Both the position numbers and the translations under genes were made by a program. Shown one piece after another: positions 1-8,437 of a DNA stretch of 64,000 nucleotides (position 1 is its first letter; each line of letters starts with the position of its first letter). The DNA is from Pseudomonas spelaei (GTDB taxonomy: Bacteria > Pseudomonadota > Gammaproteobacteria > Pseudomonadales > Pseudomonadaceae): positions 1 through 64,000 of the forward strand of contig NZ_WNNK01000019.1 in the NCBI RefSeq assembly GCF_009724245.1, given 5' to 3'. A model generated the notes under the pieces. The model worked only from the letters and a program-made list of their open reading frames with translations, was not told the origin of the DNA and did not search any database.

Positions 1-252
1 ACCTCGGCAGCGGCTACAGGGTTTTTGCAGGATTCAAAAATGTGTAGATACCTATGCTGCGATGGGCATAGGTATCTACACCATTGCGCAGGAGCCTGAT
101 TTTTGTAGCCGCTGCCGAGGTACGAGGCTGCGATGCGGTCCGCAGGACCGCCCTCAGGGGCTGCTGCGCAACCCATCGCAGCCTCGTGCCTCGGCAGCGG
201 CTACAGGTTTTTTGCAGGATTCAAAAAATGTGTAGCTACCTATGCTGCGATG
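1..252. repeat. Compound long-palindrome REP cluster
   Basis: A repeat block without a credible gene. The segment from about 1 to 64 recurs almost unchanged at about 187-252 (shared words CCTCGGCAGCGGCTACAGG, TTTTTGCAGGATTCAAAAA and ACCTATGCTGCGATG). Between them, 104-206 is a long imperfect palindrome with arms TGTAGCCGCTGCCGAGG and CCTCGGCAGCGGCTACA. A smaller hairpin with arms TGTAGATACCTATG and CATAGGTATCTACA sits at about 44-94. The 104-206 palindrome recurs at 14019-14122, so this is a dispersed family, distinct in sequence from the GTGGGAGC-type REPs elsewhere in the window. Confidence 0.85.
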
Positions 253-431
253 ACATCACCTCGGTGTTCCTGAAAGACCGAGTTGCCTGGCCAGCTCCCA
301 CAGTCGACCGCGCCCGCTTTTGATCTTGCCTTTGCTTCACACCACTCAAGCCGGCCGGTAGGCCGCTGTGCTGTTGATCTGCTTTTGACTTTGATCTGAG
401 GCGCCCCGTTAAACCACGCTGGCCGAACGCA

Positions 432-605
432 GGCATTGGGCCGTGGGTAAACCGGCAGGACGCCGGTTTAGCCGCACTGGGCCAGGGATGGCCCATTGCG
501 GCGGCCCACGGAACAATGCCGGAGTGAGGGCACACCGAGCCTAGGCGAGGTGCCGAGTGGTGGGGCAAGAGCCTTTTGGTTACTTTTGGGCTCTTTTCAA
601 AAGTG
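432..605. repeat. Structured repeat with a three-way junction and a trailing hairpin
   Basis: Base pairing can be read directly. The outer stem is 432-438 with 514-520 and then 441-447 with 505-511 (14 bp around a GG/AA internal loop). It encloses hairpin A (448-456 with 462-470, 9 bp, loop AGGAC) and hairpin B (471-476 with 497-502 and 478-483 with 490-495). This is a nearly gap-free three-way junction. A further hairpin follows at about 575-605 (arms GGTTACTTTT and AAAAGTGACC). I recall similar sequence as a dispersed repeat in Pseudomonas genomes. The open frames across it look like by-products of the stems. Whether it acts as DNA cruciform, RNA or mobile element is unknown. Confidence 0.7.
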
Positions 606-664
606 ACCCGCTGTAAGAGCGGAACCCATAGCAGCCATCACCGCAGCAACGGATATGTACACCC

Positions 665-2182
665 TCAATTAACCTTATCCTCCCGCCCCCGCAACACCCG
701 ATTAGGCATCACAACCGCCGCCGCCAACCCCAACAACGACACCCCCGCACTCACCATCAGCAAATGCCGAAACGTCACCAACAGCTCCCCCCGCAGAGCA
801 TCCTGAGCCGGACCCGGCGCAGCGTTCAGCCCATCCAGCAACACATTGCCAGAACGGCCCTCCGCCACCAGCGCCCCACTGGCCAGATGAGCAAAACTGG
901 AATCCTGCAACAACGCCAACAGCAACGCCGACATGCACGCCACCCCCACCGCCCCCCCCAGGGAACGAAACAGGTTCGTAGTGCTGGTAGCAACACCAAT
1001 GTCCCGTTGCGCCACCGAATTCTGCGTCCCCACCAACGACGTAGGAAACTGCATCCCCACCGCAATCCCGCTAAGCAACATGAACAGGCTACTCAACAGC
1101 AACGCCTGCGGCGCACTGAACGCCATGCCGAGGATCGCCAACGGAGTCAACAGCGCGCCGGTAAGGATCATCGGCTTGTAGCGGCCAGTCACCGAGGTCA
1201 TACGCCCGGCAAAGTAGGCACCCATCGGCAACCCTATGGCCAGCGGCAACAAGTGCAAGGCAGCACTGTCAGCACCAGCACCCGTGACGGTCTGGTAACG
1301 CAAAGGCATCAGCACGATCAGGGAAATCGCCTGGAAGCTGGTGAAGAAAATCGTGCACCAGCACAGCACCGCACTGCGGTTGGCGAACAGGTGCATCGGC
1401 AGCAAGGGTTCACGCGCCCGGCGTTCATGCCAGACAAACACCGTCAACGCCACCAGGGCGCAGGCCAGCAGCCCCAGTACTTGCTGGTCGCGCCAGGAGT
1501 GGCCCTGACCGATTTCGGTGATACCCAACAGCAGCGCGGTCAGGCCAATGATCATCAGCAAGGTGCCCAGGTAGTCGATAACCGGCTTGCGTTGCGGTAC
1601 CGGCAACCCCACCAATGTGCGATGCGCCACCCACCAGGCGCCCGCACCCAGCGGCAGGTTGATCAGGAACACCCAGCGCCAGGACAAGTATTCAGTCATA
1701 TAACCGCCCAGCACCGGCCCGGCGACGCTGGCCACCGCGTACATGCTGCTGAAATACCCTTGATAACGCCCACGCTCACGGGGCGGGATGATGTCGCCGA
1801 TGATCGCCTGGCTCACCGAAATCATTCCGCCGGCACCGATGCCCTGGAGGATTCGCGCCAGCACCAGTTGTTCCATGCTTTGCGCCATGCCACAGAACAA
1901 TGAGGCGATGGTGAATACGCCCATGCCGATCAGCATCATCGGCCGCCGCCCGTAGAGGTCGCCGAGTTTGCCGTAGATCGGCACCGCCACCGTCATCGCC
2001 ACCATGTAGCCGGAGATGACCCAGGCCAGCAGGTTGACGTCATGGAACTGAGAAGAAATGGCCGGCATCGAGACGGCGACGATGGTCTGGTCCAGCGCCC
2101 CGAGAAAAATCGCCATCATCAAGGCGACCAGAACACTGCGGATGGCAGGTTTGGGTTGAGCGGGCTGATTGAGGTTGGTCAC
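665..2182 (-). CDS. MFS transporter, DHA2 (14-TM, EmrB/QacA-like) family, next to pobA
   Basis: A 505-residue hydrophobic protein of the 14-helix drug:H+ antiporter-2 family. Helix 1 (VLVALMMAIFLGALDQTIVAVSMP) and the motif GKLGDLYGRRPMM between helices 2 and 3 are typical. I chose a GTG start at 2182, preceded by a GCAGG ribosome-binding sequence. The longer frame reaching 2350 would overlap pobA and adds a non-hydrophobic 56-residue tail. It lies 70 bases downstream of pobA on the same strand, so it is probably co-transcribed and may move aromatic acids, although the family is better known for efflux. The substrate is inferred from position only. Confidence 0.8.
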   Translation of the reverse strand: MTNLNQPAQPKPAIRSVLVALMMAIFLGALDQTIVAVSMPAISSQFHDVNLLAWVISGYMVAMTVAVPIYGKLGDLYGRRPMMLIGMGVFTIASLFCGMAQSMEQLVLARILQGIGAGGMISVSQAIIGDIIPPRERGRYQGYFSSMYAVASVAGPVLGGYMTEYLSWRWVFLINLPLGAGAWWVAHRTLVGLPVPQRKPVIDYLGTLLMIIGLTALLLGITEIGQGHSWRDQQVLGLLACALVALTVFVWHERRAREPLLPMHLFANRSAVLCWCTIFFTSFQAISLIVLMPLRYQTVTGAGADSAALHLLPLAIGLPMGAYFAGRMTSVTGRYKPMILTGALLTPLAILGMAFSAPQALLLSSLFMLLSGIAVGMQFPTSLVGTQNSVAQRDIGVATSTTNLFRSLGGAVGVACMSALLLALLQDSSFAHLASGALVAEGRSGNVLLDGLNAAPGPAQDALRGELLVTFRHLLMVSAGVSLLGLAAAVVMPNRVLRGREDKVN

Positions 2183-2252
2183 GGTGGAACCTGCAGGCAA
2201 GCCCCACGGGGAAAGGGCCGCAGGAATGCTTGTCAGTTTACTCGATAGCCCG

Positions 2253-3446
2253 CTATTCGATAGCCTCGTAAGGAAGTCCGACATAATTTTCTGCAATGGT
2301 TTTGCGCCCGGCTTCGGAGTCGACAAAATATTCCAGTTCGCTCTGGGCAATGCGCTGGCTGAAGCCGTCCGCCTCCGGGAATTGATGCAACATCGAGGTC
2401 ATCCACCAGGAAAAGCGCTCGGCCTTCCAGATCCGCCGCAAACAGATCTGTGAGTATTTCTCCAGCAAGTCCACACGGCCCTCGCGATAGACCTTGAGCA
2501 GGATATTGAACAAGGTACTGACATCACTGGCCGCCAGGTTCAAACCCTTGGCGCCGGTGGGCGGCACGATATGGGCAGCGTCTCCCAGCAGGAAGAGACG
2601 ACCGTACTGCATAGGTTCCACCACGAAGCTGCGCAGCGGTGCGATGCTCTTTTCAATGGAGGGCCCAGTCACCAGTTGTGCCGCCAACTCGGCGGGCAGG
2701 CGGGCCTTGAGCTCATCCCAGAAGCGCTGATCGGACCAGTCTTCGACGGTCTCCTCGGCCGGCACTTGCAAGTAGTAGCGGCTGCGCGTGGGCGAACGCA
2801 TGCTGCACAAGGCAAAACCGCGCTCGTGCTTGGCGTACACCAGTTCGTCATGAATCGGTGGAGTTTCAGCCAGGATCCCCAGCCAGCCAAACGGATAGAC
2901 CCGCTCGAAAACCTTCACATGCTCAGTCGGAATCGACTGCCGCGCCACACCGTGAAAACCGTCGCAACCGGCAATGTAGTCACACTCCAGGCGAAACGAC
3001 TCACCGTCATGCTCGAAAGTCAGCCAGGGCTGTTGGCTTTTCAGGTCATGAGGCTGCACGTTGCGGGCCTCGTACAGGGTGATGGCTCCCGCTGCTTGGC
3101 GTGCCGCCATCAGATCGCGGGTGACTTCGGTCTGGCCGTAGATCATCACCGTCTTGCCACCGGTCAGCGACTTGAGGTCGATATGGGTCAATTGCCCGTT
3201 CAGCGCCAGCTCAAACCCGTCATGAACCAGCCCTTCGATGTCCATTCGTCGGCCTACACCGGCCTGTCGCAACAAATCGACCATGCCTTGTTCCAGCACA
3301 CCGGCACGAATCCGCCCGGCGACGTAATCGGGCGTCTGACGCTCAAGAATCAGGGTCTCGATGCCTGCCTCGTGCAGCAGTTGGCCCAGCAGCAGCCCGG
3401 AGGGACCGGCGCCAATGATGGCGATTTGGGTTTTCAGTGTTTTCAT
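2253..3446 (-). CDS. pobA: 4-hydroxybenzoate 3-monooxygenase
   Basis: Cytoplasmic FAD/NADPH monooxygenase that converts 4-hydroxybenzoate to protocatechuate for the beta-ketoadipate pathway. The 397 residues match the usual 394 or so. The N-terminal dinucleotide-binding motif GAGPSGLLLG (about residues 12-21) and the second FAD motif GDAAHIVPPTGAKGLN (about 285-300) are both intact. It is divergent from the AraC-type regulator at 3626 across 179 bases, the classical pobA/pobR arrangement, so expression is expected to depend on PobR with 4-hydroxybenzoate. Confidence 0.97.
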   Translation of the reverse strand: MKTLKTQIAIIGAGPSGLLLGQLLHEAGIETLILERQTPDYVAGRIRAGVLEQGMVDLLRQAGVGRRMDIEGLVHDGFELALNGQLTHIDLKSLTGGKTVMIYGQTEVTRDLMAARQAAGAITLYEARNVQPHDLKSQQPWLTFEHDGESFRLECDYIAGCDGFHGVARQSIPTEHVKVFERVYPFGWLGILAETPPIHDELVYAKHERGFALCSMRSPTRSRYYLQVPAEETVEDWSDQRFWDELKARLPAELAAQLVTGPSIEKSIAPLRSFVVEPMQYGRLFLLGDAAHIVPPTGAKGLNLAASDVSTLFNILLKVYREGRVDLLEKYSQICLRRIWKAERFSWWMTSMLHQFPEADGFSQRIAQSELEYFVDSEAGRKTIAENYVGLPYEAIE

Positions 3447-3625
3447 TATTTTTATGGCCCGTAGCTTTCAGCGAACGTATTCGGTGAAAGAGTTGTCATT
3501 GGTTTTGGTGCTGGCATTTTTCACTTGAATGGCCAGCATCAGAAGGTGAAAACTGATCCAAAGCCTGCGCTTTTTGCCAATCGGGGCGATTACCGCACTA
3601 CTATCCTGAATATCGGATTGAAACT

Positions 3626-4513
3626 ATGACCAAAACTGCCACTACCGCGATTCCGGTCTTCAAGCTGTATGGGGAAAACCAGCAATGGCCCACCCCGGAT
3701 CTGTTGCACTGCGAAACCATCTCCCGGCGCAGCCGCGAGTACCAGTGGGAGATTGCCCCCCATCGGCATGCGGATCTGTGTCAGTTGCTATTTGTGTACA
3801 AGGGCCAGGCGCATCTGGAGATCGAAGGCCAGCGCACGGTGCTGAACGAATCGACGCTGCAGGTGCTGCCGCCGCTGTGCGTGCATGGCTTTCGTTTTTC
3901 CGAAGAGGTTGAAGGCTATGTCGTGACCCTCTCTGCACCGCTGGTGGCGCATTTGCAGGGGCAACTGGGTTCAGCGGTAGACGGTTTGAGCGCTCTGGGC
4001 AGTTACCCGGCAGGCAAGGACAGTGACTACCTCAACAGCCTGTTTTCCCGGTTGCAGGATGAGTACGGCGATGACCAGCCGGCGCGGGACATGATGATGC
4101 ACGCCCTGGTCAGCGTGCTGCTGGTATGGATCAGCCGCCAGGCCATCCAGCGCCGTCATCCACGAGCACCCCGGGGACGCGAGTATTTCCGGCACTTCAC
4201 TCAATTGGTCGAACAGCATTACCGCGAACACCCGAAAATCGAGGATCTGGCTCACAAGCTAGGGATTTCAGTGTCCCACCTCAACGGCACCTGCCGGGAA
4301 CTGGGCGGGCAACCGGCGCTGCAGATCATGCACGACCGCCAATTGCTGGAAGCCAAGCGTCTTCTGACTTACACCAGCATGACCATCAATGAAATGTCGG
4401 AAGTGCTGGGGTTTTCCGACCCGACCAATTTCTCACGGCTGTTTCGCCGGCGCGTCGGGTTCTCGCCCAAGGCGTTTCGGGAGCAGTTGAAGGCCGATCA
4501 GGACGTTACCTGA
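3626..4513 (+). CDS. pobR: AraC-family activator of pobA (PobR type)
   Basis: A 295-residue regulator with an N-terminal cupin-like sensing half (HRHADLCQLLFVYKGQAHLEI, about residues 47-67) and a C-terminal double helix-turn-helix (about 195-290, ending in GFSDPTNFSRLFRRRVGFSPKAFR). The XylS/AraC layout and divergent position beside pobA fit Pseudomonas PobR, which activates pobA in response to 4-hydroxybenzoate. The Acinetobacter protein of the same name is IclR-type and unrelated. Its stop codon overlaps the end of the convergent small gene by 8 bases. Confidence 0.9.
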   Translation: MTKTATTAIPVFKLYGENQQWPTPDLLHCETISRRSREYQWEIAPHRHADLCQLLFVYKGQAHLEIEGQRTVLNESTLQVLPPLCVHGFRFSEEVEGYVVTLSAPLVAHLQGQLGSAVDGLSALGSYPAGKDSDYLNSLFSRLQDEYGDDQPARDMMMHALVSVLLVWISRQAIQRRHPRAPRGREYFRHFTQLVEQHYREHPKIEDLAHKLGISVSHLNGTCRELGGQPALQIMHDRQLLEAKRLLTYTSMTINEMSEVLGFSDPTNFSRLFRRRVGFSPKAFREQLKADQDVT

Positions 4514-4682
4514 GGGCGCTCAAGCTGGCGGTTTGGGGAATGCAATGGTCACGGTCGCAACTGGCAGCCAGGCTCGGCTTCATCCGGGTCTGCTCGACGC
4601 GGTAGGCGGCCGTGCCATACAACGCCGTGGCGGCAGCGCACAGGGTGAAAATCATCAGGTACTTTCTTGTTTTGATCGACAT
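4506..4682 (-). CDS. Small exported or membrane-anchored hypothetical protein
   Basis: A 58-residue protein that starts MSIKTRKYLMIFTLCAAATA: a basic N-terminus followed by one hydrophobic segment (about residues 8-22), then a polar tail with the pair CDRDHC that could form a disulfide outside the membrane. The start at 4682 is preceded by AGAGGT at good spacing; an upstream in-frame ATG at 4706 has no comparable signal. It is convergent with pobR and overlaps it by 8 bases. I do not recognise the family. Confidence 0.55.
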   Translation of the reverse strand: MSIKTRKYLMIFTLCAAATALYGTAAYRVEQTRMKPSLAASCDRDHCIPQTASLSALR

Positions 4683-4782
4683 GATGCTGACCTCTGATCC
4701 GATCAAGAAGGTGCTTCAATCATCATAGGTCAGACAGGGCACGCTGCCATTATGGGACGGTATTCAACACGTTTATGACGCG

Positions 4783-5688
4783 TTAAAGACCAATATCCCA
4801 CACAGGGTCTTCGGGAAACCTCAACACCAGAAAATCCAGCAGGCTGCGTAGCGCCGACGGCATGTGTTTGCGCGAGGCATACACGGCATACATGGTCATC
4901 TGCCGCGGTTCGGCCTCGGGCAGCAGGCGGATCAGTTGCCCGTTGCGAATATAGTCACCGGCCTGGTAGCTGGGCAGCATCGAGACCCCGGCACCGGCCA
5001 ACGTCGCCCTTAACAGGGTGCTGGCCTCGTTGGCGCTGATATTGCCTTGCACCGGCACCGAGACTTGCTCGCCACCTTCTTCGAAATGCCAGAGGCTTTT
5101 ACCGAAGTAGGAATGGGTCAGGCAGTTGTGTCGGGCGAGGTCTTCCACCTTGTGTGGCTGCGGATGTTCCAGCAGGTAAAGCGGGGATGCACAAATCACC
5201 GAGCGGCAGACCGTGAGCTTGCGGGCGATCAGGTTGGGGTCCAGGTCGTTGCTGGTGCGGATGGCCAGGTCGATGCGCTCATCCACCAGGTTCACCGTGC
5301 GGTCGAGCATTTGCAGGTCGACAGCGACCTGCGGGTAGCGCTTGACGTATTCGGCCATGGCATCCGCCAATTGCGCCTGACCGAAGGAGGTGCTGACACT
5401 CAGGCGCAACAAGCCGCGCGGGGCTTCATCCGGTTCACTGACGGCGGCTTGCATGTCGCTGCACAGCTCCAGCATCTGCCGGCAACGGGGCAAGGTTTCA
5501 CTGCCGGCGGCGGTCAGGCTCAGCTTGCGCGTAGTGCGGTGCATCAGCCGGGCACCCACCCAATCCTCCAGCTCTGCCAGGTAACGCGATACCACCGGGC
5601 GTGACAGGTCCAGATGATCGGCCGCAGCCGACTGACTGCCCAGGTCCACCACCGCGACAAACACCCGCATTGCTTGAAGACGATCCAT
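4783..5688 (-). CDS. LysR-family transcriptional regulator
   Basis: A 301-residue LTTR with the N-terminal winged helix-turn-helix (about residues 1-60; SQSAAADHLDLSRPVVSRYLAELEDWVGARL) and a periplasmic-binding-protein-like effector domain (about 90-295). It is divergent from the metallo-beta-lactamase-fold gene at 5803, with 114 bases between starts, so that gene and the next are its most likely targets. The sequence does not tell the inducer. Confidence 0.9.
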   Translation of the reverse strand: MDRLQAMRVFVAVVDLGSQSAAADHLDLSRPVVSRYLAELEDWVGARLMHRTTRKLSLTAAGSETLPRCRQMLELCSDMQAAVSEPDEAPRGLLRLSVSTSFGQAQLADAMAEYVKRYPQVAVDLQMLDRTVNLVDERIDLAIRTSNDLDPNLIARKLTVCRSVICASPLYLLEHPQPHKVEDLARHNCLTHSYFGKSLWHFEEGGEQVSVPVQGNISANEASTLLRATLAGAGVSMLPSYQAGDYIRNGQLIRLLPEAEPRQMTMYAVYASRKHMPSALRSLLDFLVLRFPEDPVWDIGL

Positions 5689-5802
5689 GATTTGCCCGAT
5701 TTCAGAAACAAACTATGTTCAAGCATCGCATTTTTTGCTGCGTTCAGTGCAACTAAGCTCTCTCCATCGCCTGCCAAGGCCTATCGACTGCTGGAGTTGC
5801 AC

Positions 5803-6669
5803 ATGTTCTCGATCCTCAAGCGTTTTGCACTGGCTTCGGCCGCCCTGGGCTTCGCCGCCCACGCTGCGGCCGCCGACCTGAGCCTGGATGTCTACAACCC
5901 GGGTGAAGCGGCAATCTTCCCGGTCAGCTCGGTGCTGGTCAGCGGCCAGAAAGACGCGATCCTGGTGGACGCCCAGTTCGGCAAGGGCCAGGCCGAGCAA
6001 CTGGTGCAGAAGATCCGCGCCAGTGGTAAGCAACTGACCACCATCTATATCAGCCACGGTGACCCGGACTACTACTTCGGCCTCGATACCCTGACCGCCG
6101 CCTTCCCCAACGCCAAGGTGCTGGCGCCGCAACCGGTGGTGGACCACATCAAGGCCACCGTGGCCGGCAAACTTGAGTTCTGGGGCCCGAAAATGGGCGC
6201 CGACAAGCCCGCCAAGACCATCGTCCCCCAAGTGCTTGAAGGCCATGAGCTGACCCTCGAAGGGCAGAAACTGGAAGTGATCGGCCTCGACGGCCCGCAA
6301 CCGGACCGCAGCTTTGTGTGGATCCCATCGATCAAGGCAGTGGTCGGCGGTGTAGTCGTGGCTGAAAACATCCATGTGTGGATGGCTGACACCCAGAGCG
6401 CAAAATCCCACACCGACTGGCTGGCCACCCTGCAACGTATTCAAGACCTGAAACCGCGCAGCGTAATTCCGGGCCACTACCTGGGCACACCGTCGCTGAA
6501 ATCCGTGGCGTTTACCGCTGACTACATCAAGGCCTTCGACGAAGAAACCGCCAAGGCCAAGGATTCCGCCGCACTGATTGCCGCCATGAAAAAGCGTTAC
6601 CCGAACCTGGCCGACGAAAGCTCCCTGGAGCTGAGTGCCAAAGTCGCCAAGGGCGAAATGAAGTGGTGA
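5803..6669 (+). CDS. Exported metallo-beta-lactamase-fold protein with a variant metal site
   Basis: A 288-residue protein with a signal peptide (MFSILKRFALASAALGFAAHAAAA, cleavage near residue 24) and an MBL-type fold: VLVSGQKDAILVDAQFGKGQAEQL, a metal-loop ISHGDPDYYFGLD and a late PGHYLG. The family motif HxHxDH reads H-G-D-P-D-Y here, so two of the usual histidines are replaced by Asp and Tyr. It is either a lineage with a different metal site or a non-classical hydrolase. The ATG at 5803 begins the signal peptide; upstream in-frame codons run into the regulator promoter. A putative NAD(P)-binding protein follows 31 bases downstream. Substrate unknown. Confidence 0.85.
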   Translation: MFSILKRFALASAALGFAAHAAAADLSLDVYNPGEAAIFPVSSVLVSGQKDAILVDAQFGKGQAEQLVQKIRASGKQLTTIYISHGDPDYYFGLDTLTAAFPNAKVLAPQPVVDHIKATVAGKLEFWGPKMGADKPAKTIVPQVLEGHELTLEGQKLEVIGLDGPQPDRSFVWIPSIKAVVGGVVVAENIHVWMADTQSAKSHTDWLATLQRIQDLKPRSVIPGHYLGTPSLKSVAFTADYIKAFDEETAKAKDSAALIAAMKKRYPNLADESSLELSAKVAKGEMKW

Positions 6670-6700
6670 AGTGTTCCAACCTACCGTACTGGAGAACGTC

Positions 6701-7315
6701 ATGAGCAAGATCGCAATTATTGGTGCCACCGGTCGTGCCGGTAGCCAACTGCTGGAAGAAGCCCTGCGTCGCGGCCACACCGTCACGGCCATTGCCCGCA
6801 ATACCGACAAGATCGACGTGCGCCCTGGTGTGACGGTCAAACAGGTGGATGCCCTGGACGCCGAAGCCCTGCAACAGGCCGTCGCCGGCAACGACGTGGT
6901 AATCAGCGCCGCGCACTTTTCCACCCTGCCCGCCAGCGCAGTCATCGGCCCGGTGAAAAAGGCGGGGGTGAAACGTCTGCTGGTGGTGGGCGGTGCCGCT
7001 TCGCTGCTGCTGCCGGGCGGTGCTCGTGTGTTCGACAGCCCTGGTTTCCCGGCGGAATACAAGGCTGAAGCCGGCGCTGGCATTGAGTTCCTCAACGCCT
7101 TGCGTCAGGAAAAAGAGCTGGACTGGACCTTTCTGTCGCCGTCGGCGGAGTTTGTCGAGACTGAGCGCACTGGCAAATTCCGCCTGGGTCAGGATGATTT
7201 GCTGGTGAGCAGCGAAGGTCGCAGCTGGATCAGCTTTGCCGACTACGCGATTGCGTTGATTGATGAAGTGGAATCGCCGAAGCATTCGCGTCAGCGGTTT
7301 ACTGTCGGTTACTGA
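6701..7315 (+). CDS. NAD(P)-binding oxidoreductase (atypical SDR, NmrA/YwnB-like)
   Basis: A 204-residue single-domain Rossmann protein starting MSKIAIIGATGRAGSQLLEEALRRGH, the GxxGxxG nucleotide-binding signature of atypical short-chain dehydrogenases. LDWTFLSPSAEF and the ending SFADYAIALIDEVE are typical of this group of NAD(P)H-binding proteins. It starts 31 bases after the MBL-fold gene with GGAGAACGTC just upstream, so the two are almost certainly co-transcribed under the LysR at 4783-5688. Activity is unknown; flavin or quinone reductase-like and epimerase-like roles are both possible. Confidence 0.85.
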   Translation: MSKIAIIGATGRAGSQLLEEALRRGHTVTAIARNTDKIDVRPGVTVKQVDALDAEALQQAVAGNDVVISAAHFSTLPASAVIGPVKKAGVKRLLVVGGAASLLLPGGARVFDSPGFPAEYKAEAGAGIEFLNALRQEKELDWTFLSPSAEFVETERTGKFRLGQDDLLVSSEGRSWISFADYAIALIDEVESPKHSRQRFTVGY

Positions 7316-7345
7316 AACACCCTCAGTAAAACACCGCAGGACCAG

Positions 7346-7435
7346 TGTGGGAGCTGGCTTGCCTGCGATAGCGGTGGATCAGCGCACAGATATACAAGCT
7401 GACACACCGCTATCGCAGGCAAGCCAGCTCCCACA
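7346..7435. repeat. REP pair (inverted GTGGGAGC-type palindrome)
   Basis: Arms TGTGGGAGCTGGCTTGCC and GGCAAGCCAGCTCCCACA flank a spacer of about 30 bases. It lies between two convergent genes. This is the commonest Pseudomonas REP doublet layout and may act in transcription end or mRNA protection. Confidence 0.9.
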
Positions 7436-7455
7436 TTTAATCGTCATTATCCGGA

Positions 7456-8322
7456 CTACTGTGCCTGCCCCACCAACCAGTTCATCAGTTGCTCCAACCC
7501 CACCGTAGGCTCCGTCCCCGGCGGATACACCAAGTAATATCCCATCCCCGTCGACACCTTCAGTTCAAACGGCATCACCAGCCGCCCGGCCTTGAGGTCT
7601 TCGCCGATCAATGCGCTGTCGCCAATCGCCACACCCGAACCCTGTGACGCCACGGTCATGGCCAGGTCCAGCGTCTCGAAATGATGTCCCTGGCTCAAGT
7701 TGCCCAGTCGCGTACCGGCTGCCTTCAACCATAACGCCCAATCCCGCTCATCCCGCGTGGGGTGCAACAGCACCTGCCGCTGCAAGTCCTCCGGCGTCTT
7801 CAAACCCTCCAGCAAGCCCGGTGCGCAAACCGGTGTGAGTTGCTCATCAAACAGATGCCGAGCCCGTGACGATTGTTCGGCAATGGGCGCGTAGATCACC
7901 GCTGCATCAAACTGCTCACGACGAAAATCCACGGTGTAGGCCACGGTGGTCGTCAGCTCCACCGGCACGTCCGGCCGCTCCTGTTGCCACTGCATCAGAC
8001 GCGGCAGCAGCCAGCGCATGACGCAGGTGGAGGCCTTGAGTTGCAAGGTCTCGCGGCGGCGGCCGATCTGCTCCACCGCATCACCGATCAGGCCGAACAC
8101 TTGCTGCGCCCGCAGTGACCATTCGCGCCCCTCATCGGTCAGGCTCAAGCCTCGGGCCTGGCGCTGGAACAGCGGGTAGCCCAGATGGCTTTCCAACCCG
8201 GCAATCTGTCGGCTGACCGCACCCTGGGTGATGTGCAATTGTTCGGCTGCACGGGTGAAGTTGCAGCACTGGGCCGTGACCCAGAAGGTGTGCAGTGCGG
8301 GCAACGGTGGGAGGCGTTTCAT
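7456..8322 (-). CDS. LysR-family regulator, GcvA-like
   Basis: A 288-residue LTTR whose opening MKRLPPLPALHTFWVTAQCCNFTRAAEQLHITQGAVSRQI is typical of the GcvA/AmpR branch. I chose the ATG at 8322 from family alignment; a longer version from 8349 adds nine residues and neither has a strong ribosome-binding site. It is divergent from the ketoacid decarboxylase/aldehyde dehydrogenase operon at 8438, with about 115 bases between starts, and most likely controls it. The effector may be arginine- or ketoarginine-related, which is inference from the operon. Confidence 0.88.
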   Translation of the reverse strand: MKRLPPLPALHTFWVTAQCCNFTRAAEQLHITQGAVSRQIAGLESHLGYPLFQRQARGLSLTDEGREWSLRAQQVFGLIGDAVEQIGRRRETLQLKASTCVMRWLLPRLMQWQQERPDVPVELTTTVAYTVDFRREQFDAAVIYAPIAEQSSRARHLFDEQLTPVCAPGLLEGLKTPEDLQRQVLLHPTRDERDWALWLKAAGTRLGNLSQGHHFETLDLAMTVASQGSGVAIGDSALIGEDLKAGRLVMPFELKVSTGMGYYLVYPPGTEPTVGLEQLMNWLVGQAQ

Positions 8323-8437
8323 CGGGCAGCAGCCATGACGTGAGGACATGGCTAGTATGACTTTTTATCGATTGTTGCCGCTACAGCCCAGCCGTCCAAT
8401 AACGCCCTCGTCTCAATTAACAACAAGGGCTTTTGAA

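Noticed and set aside
236..568. Open frame of 110 codons on the minus strand in the left repeat block
   Set aside because: It runs through the structured three-way-junction repeat, has no family-like content or ribosome-binding site, and its length is explained by the stems.
764..1903. Long plus-strand frame opposite the MFS gene
   Set aside because: Antisense shadow of a GC-rich gene; Gln/His/Arg-rich, no recognisable domain.
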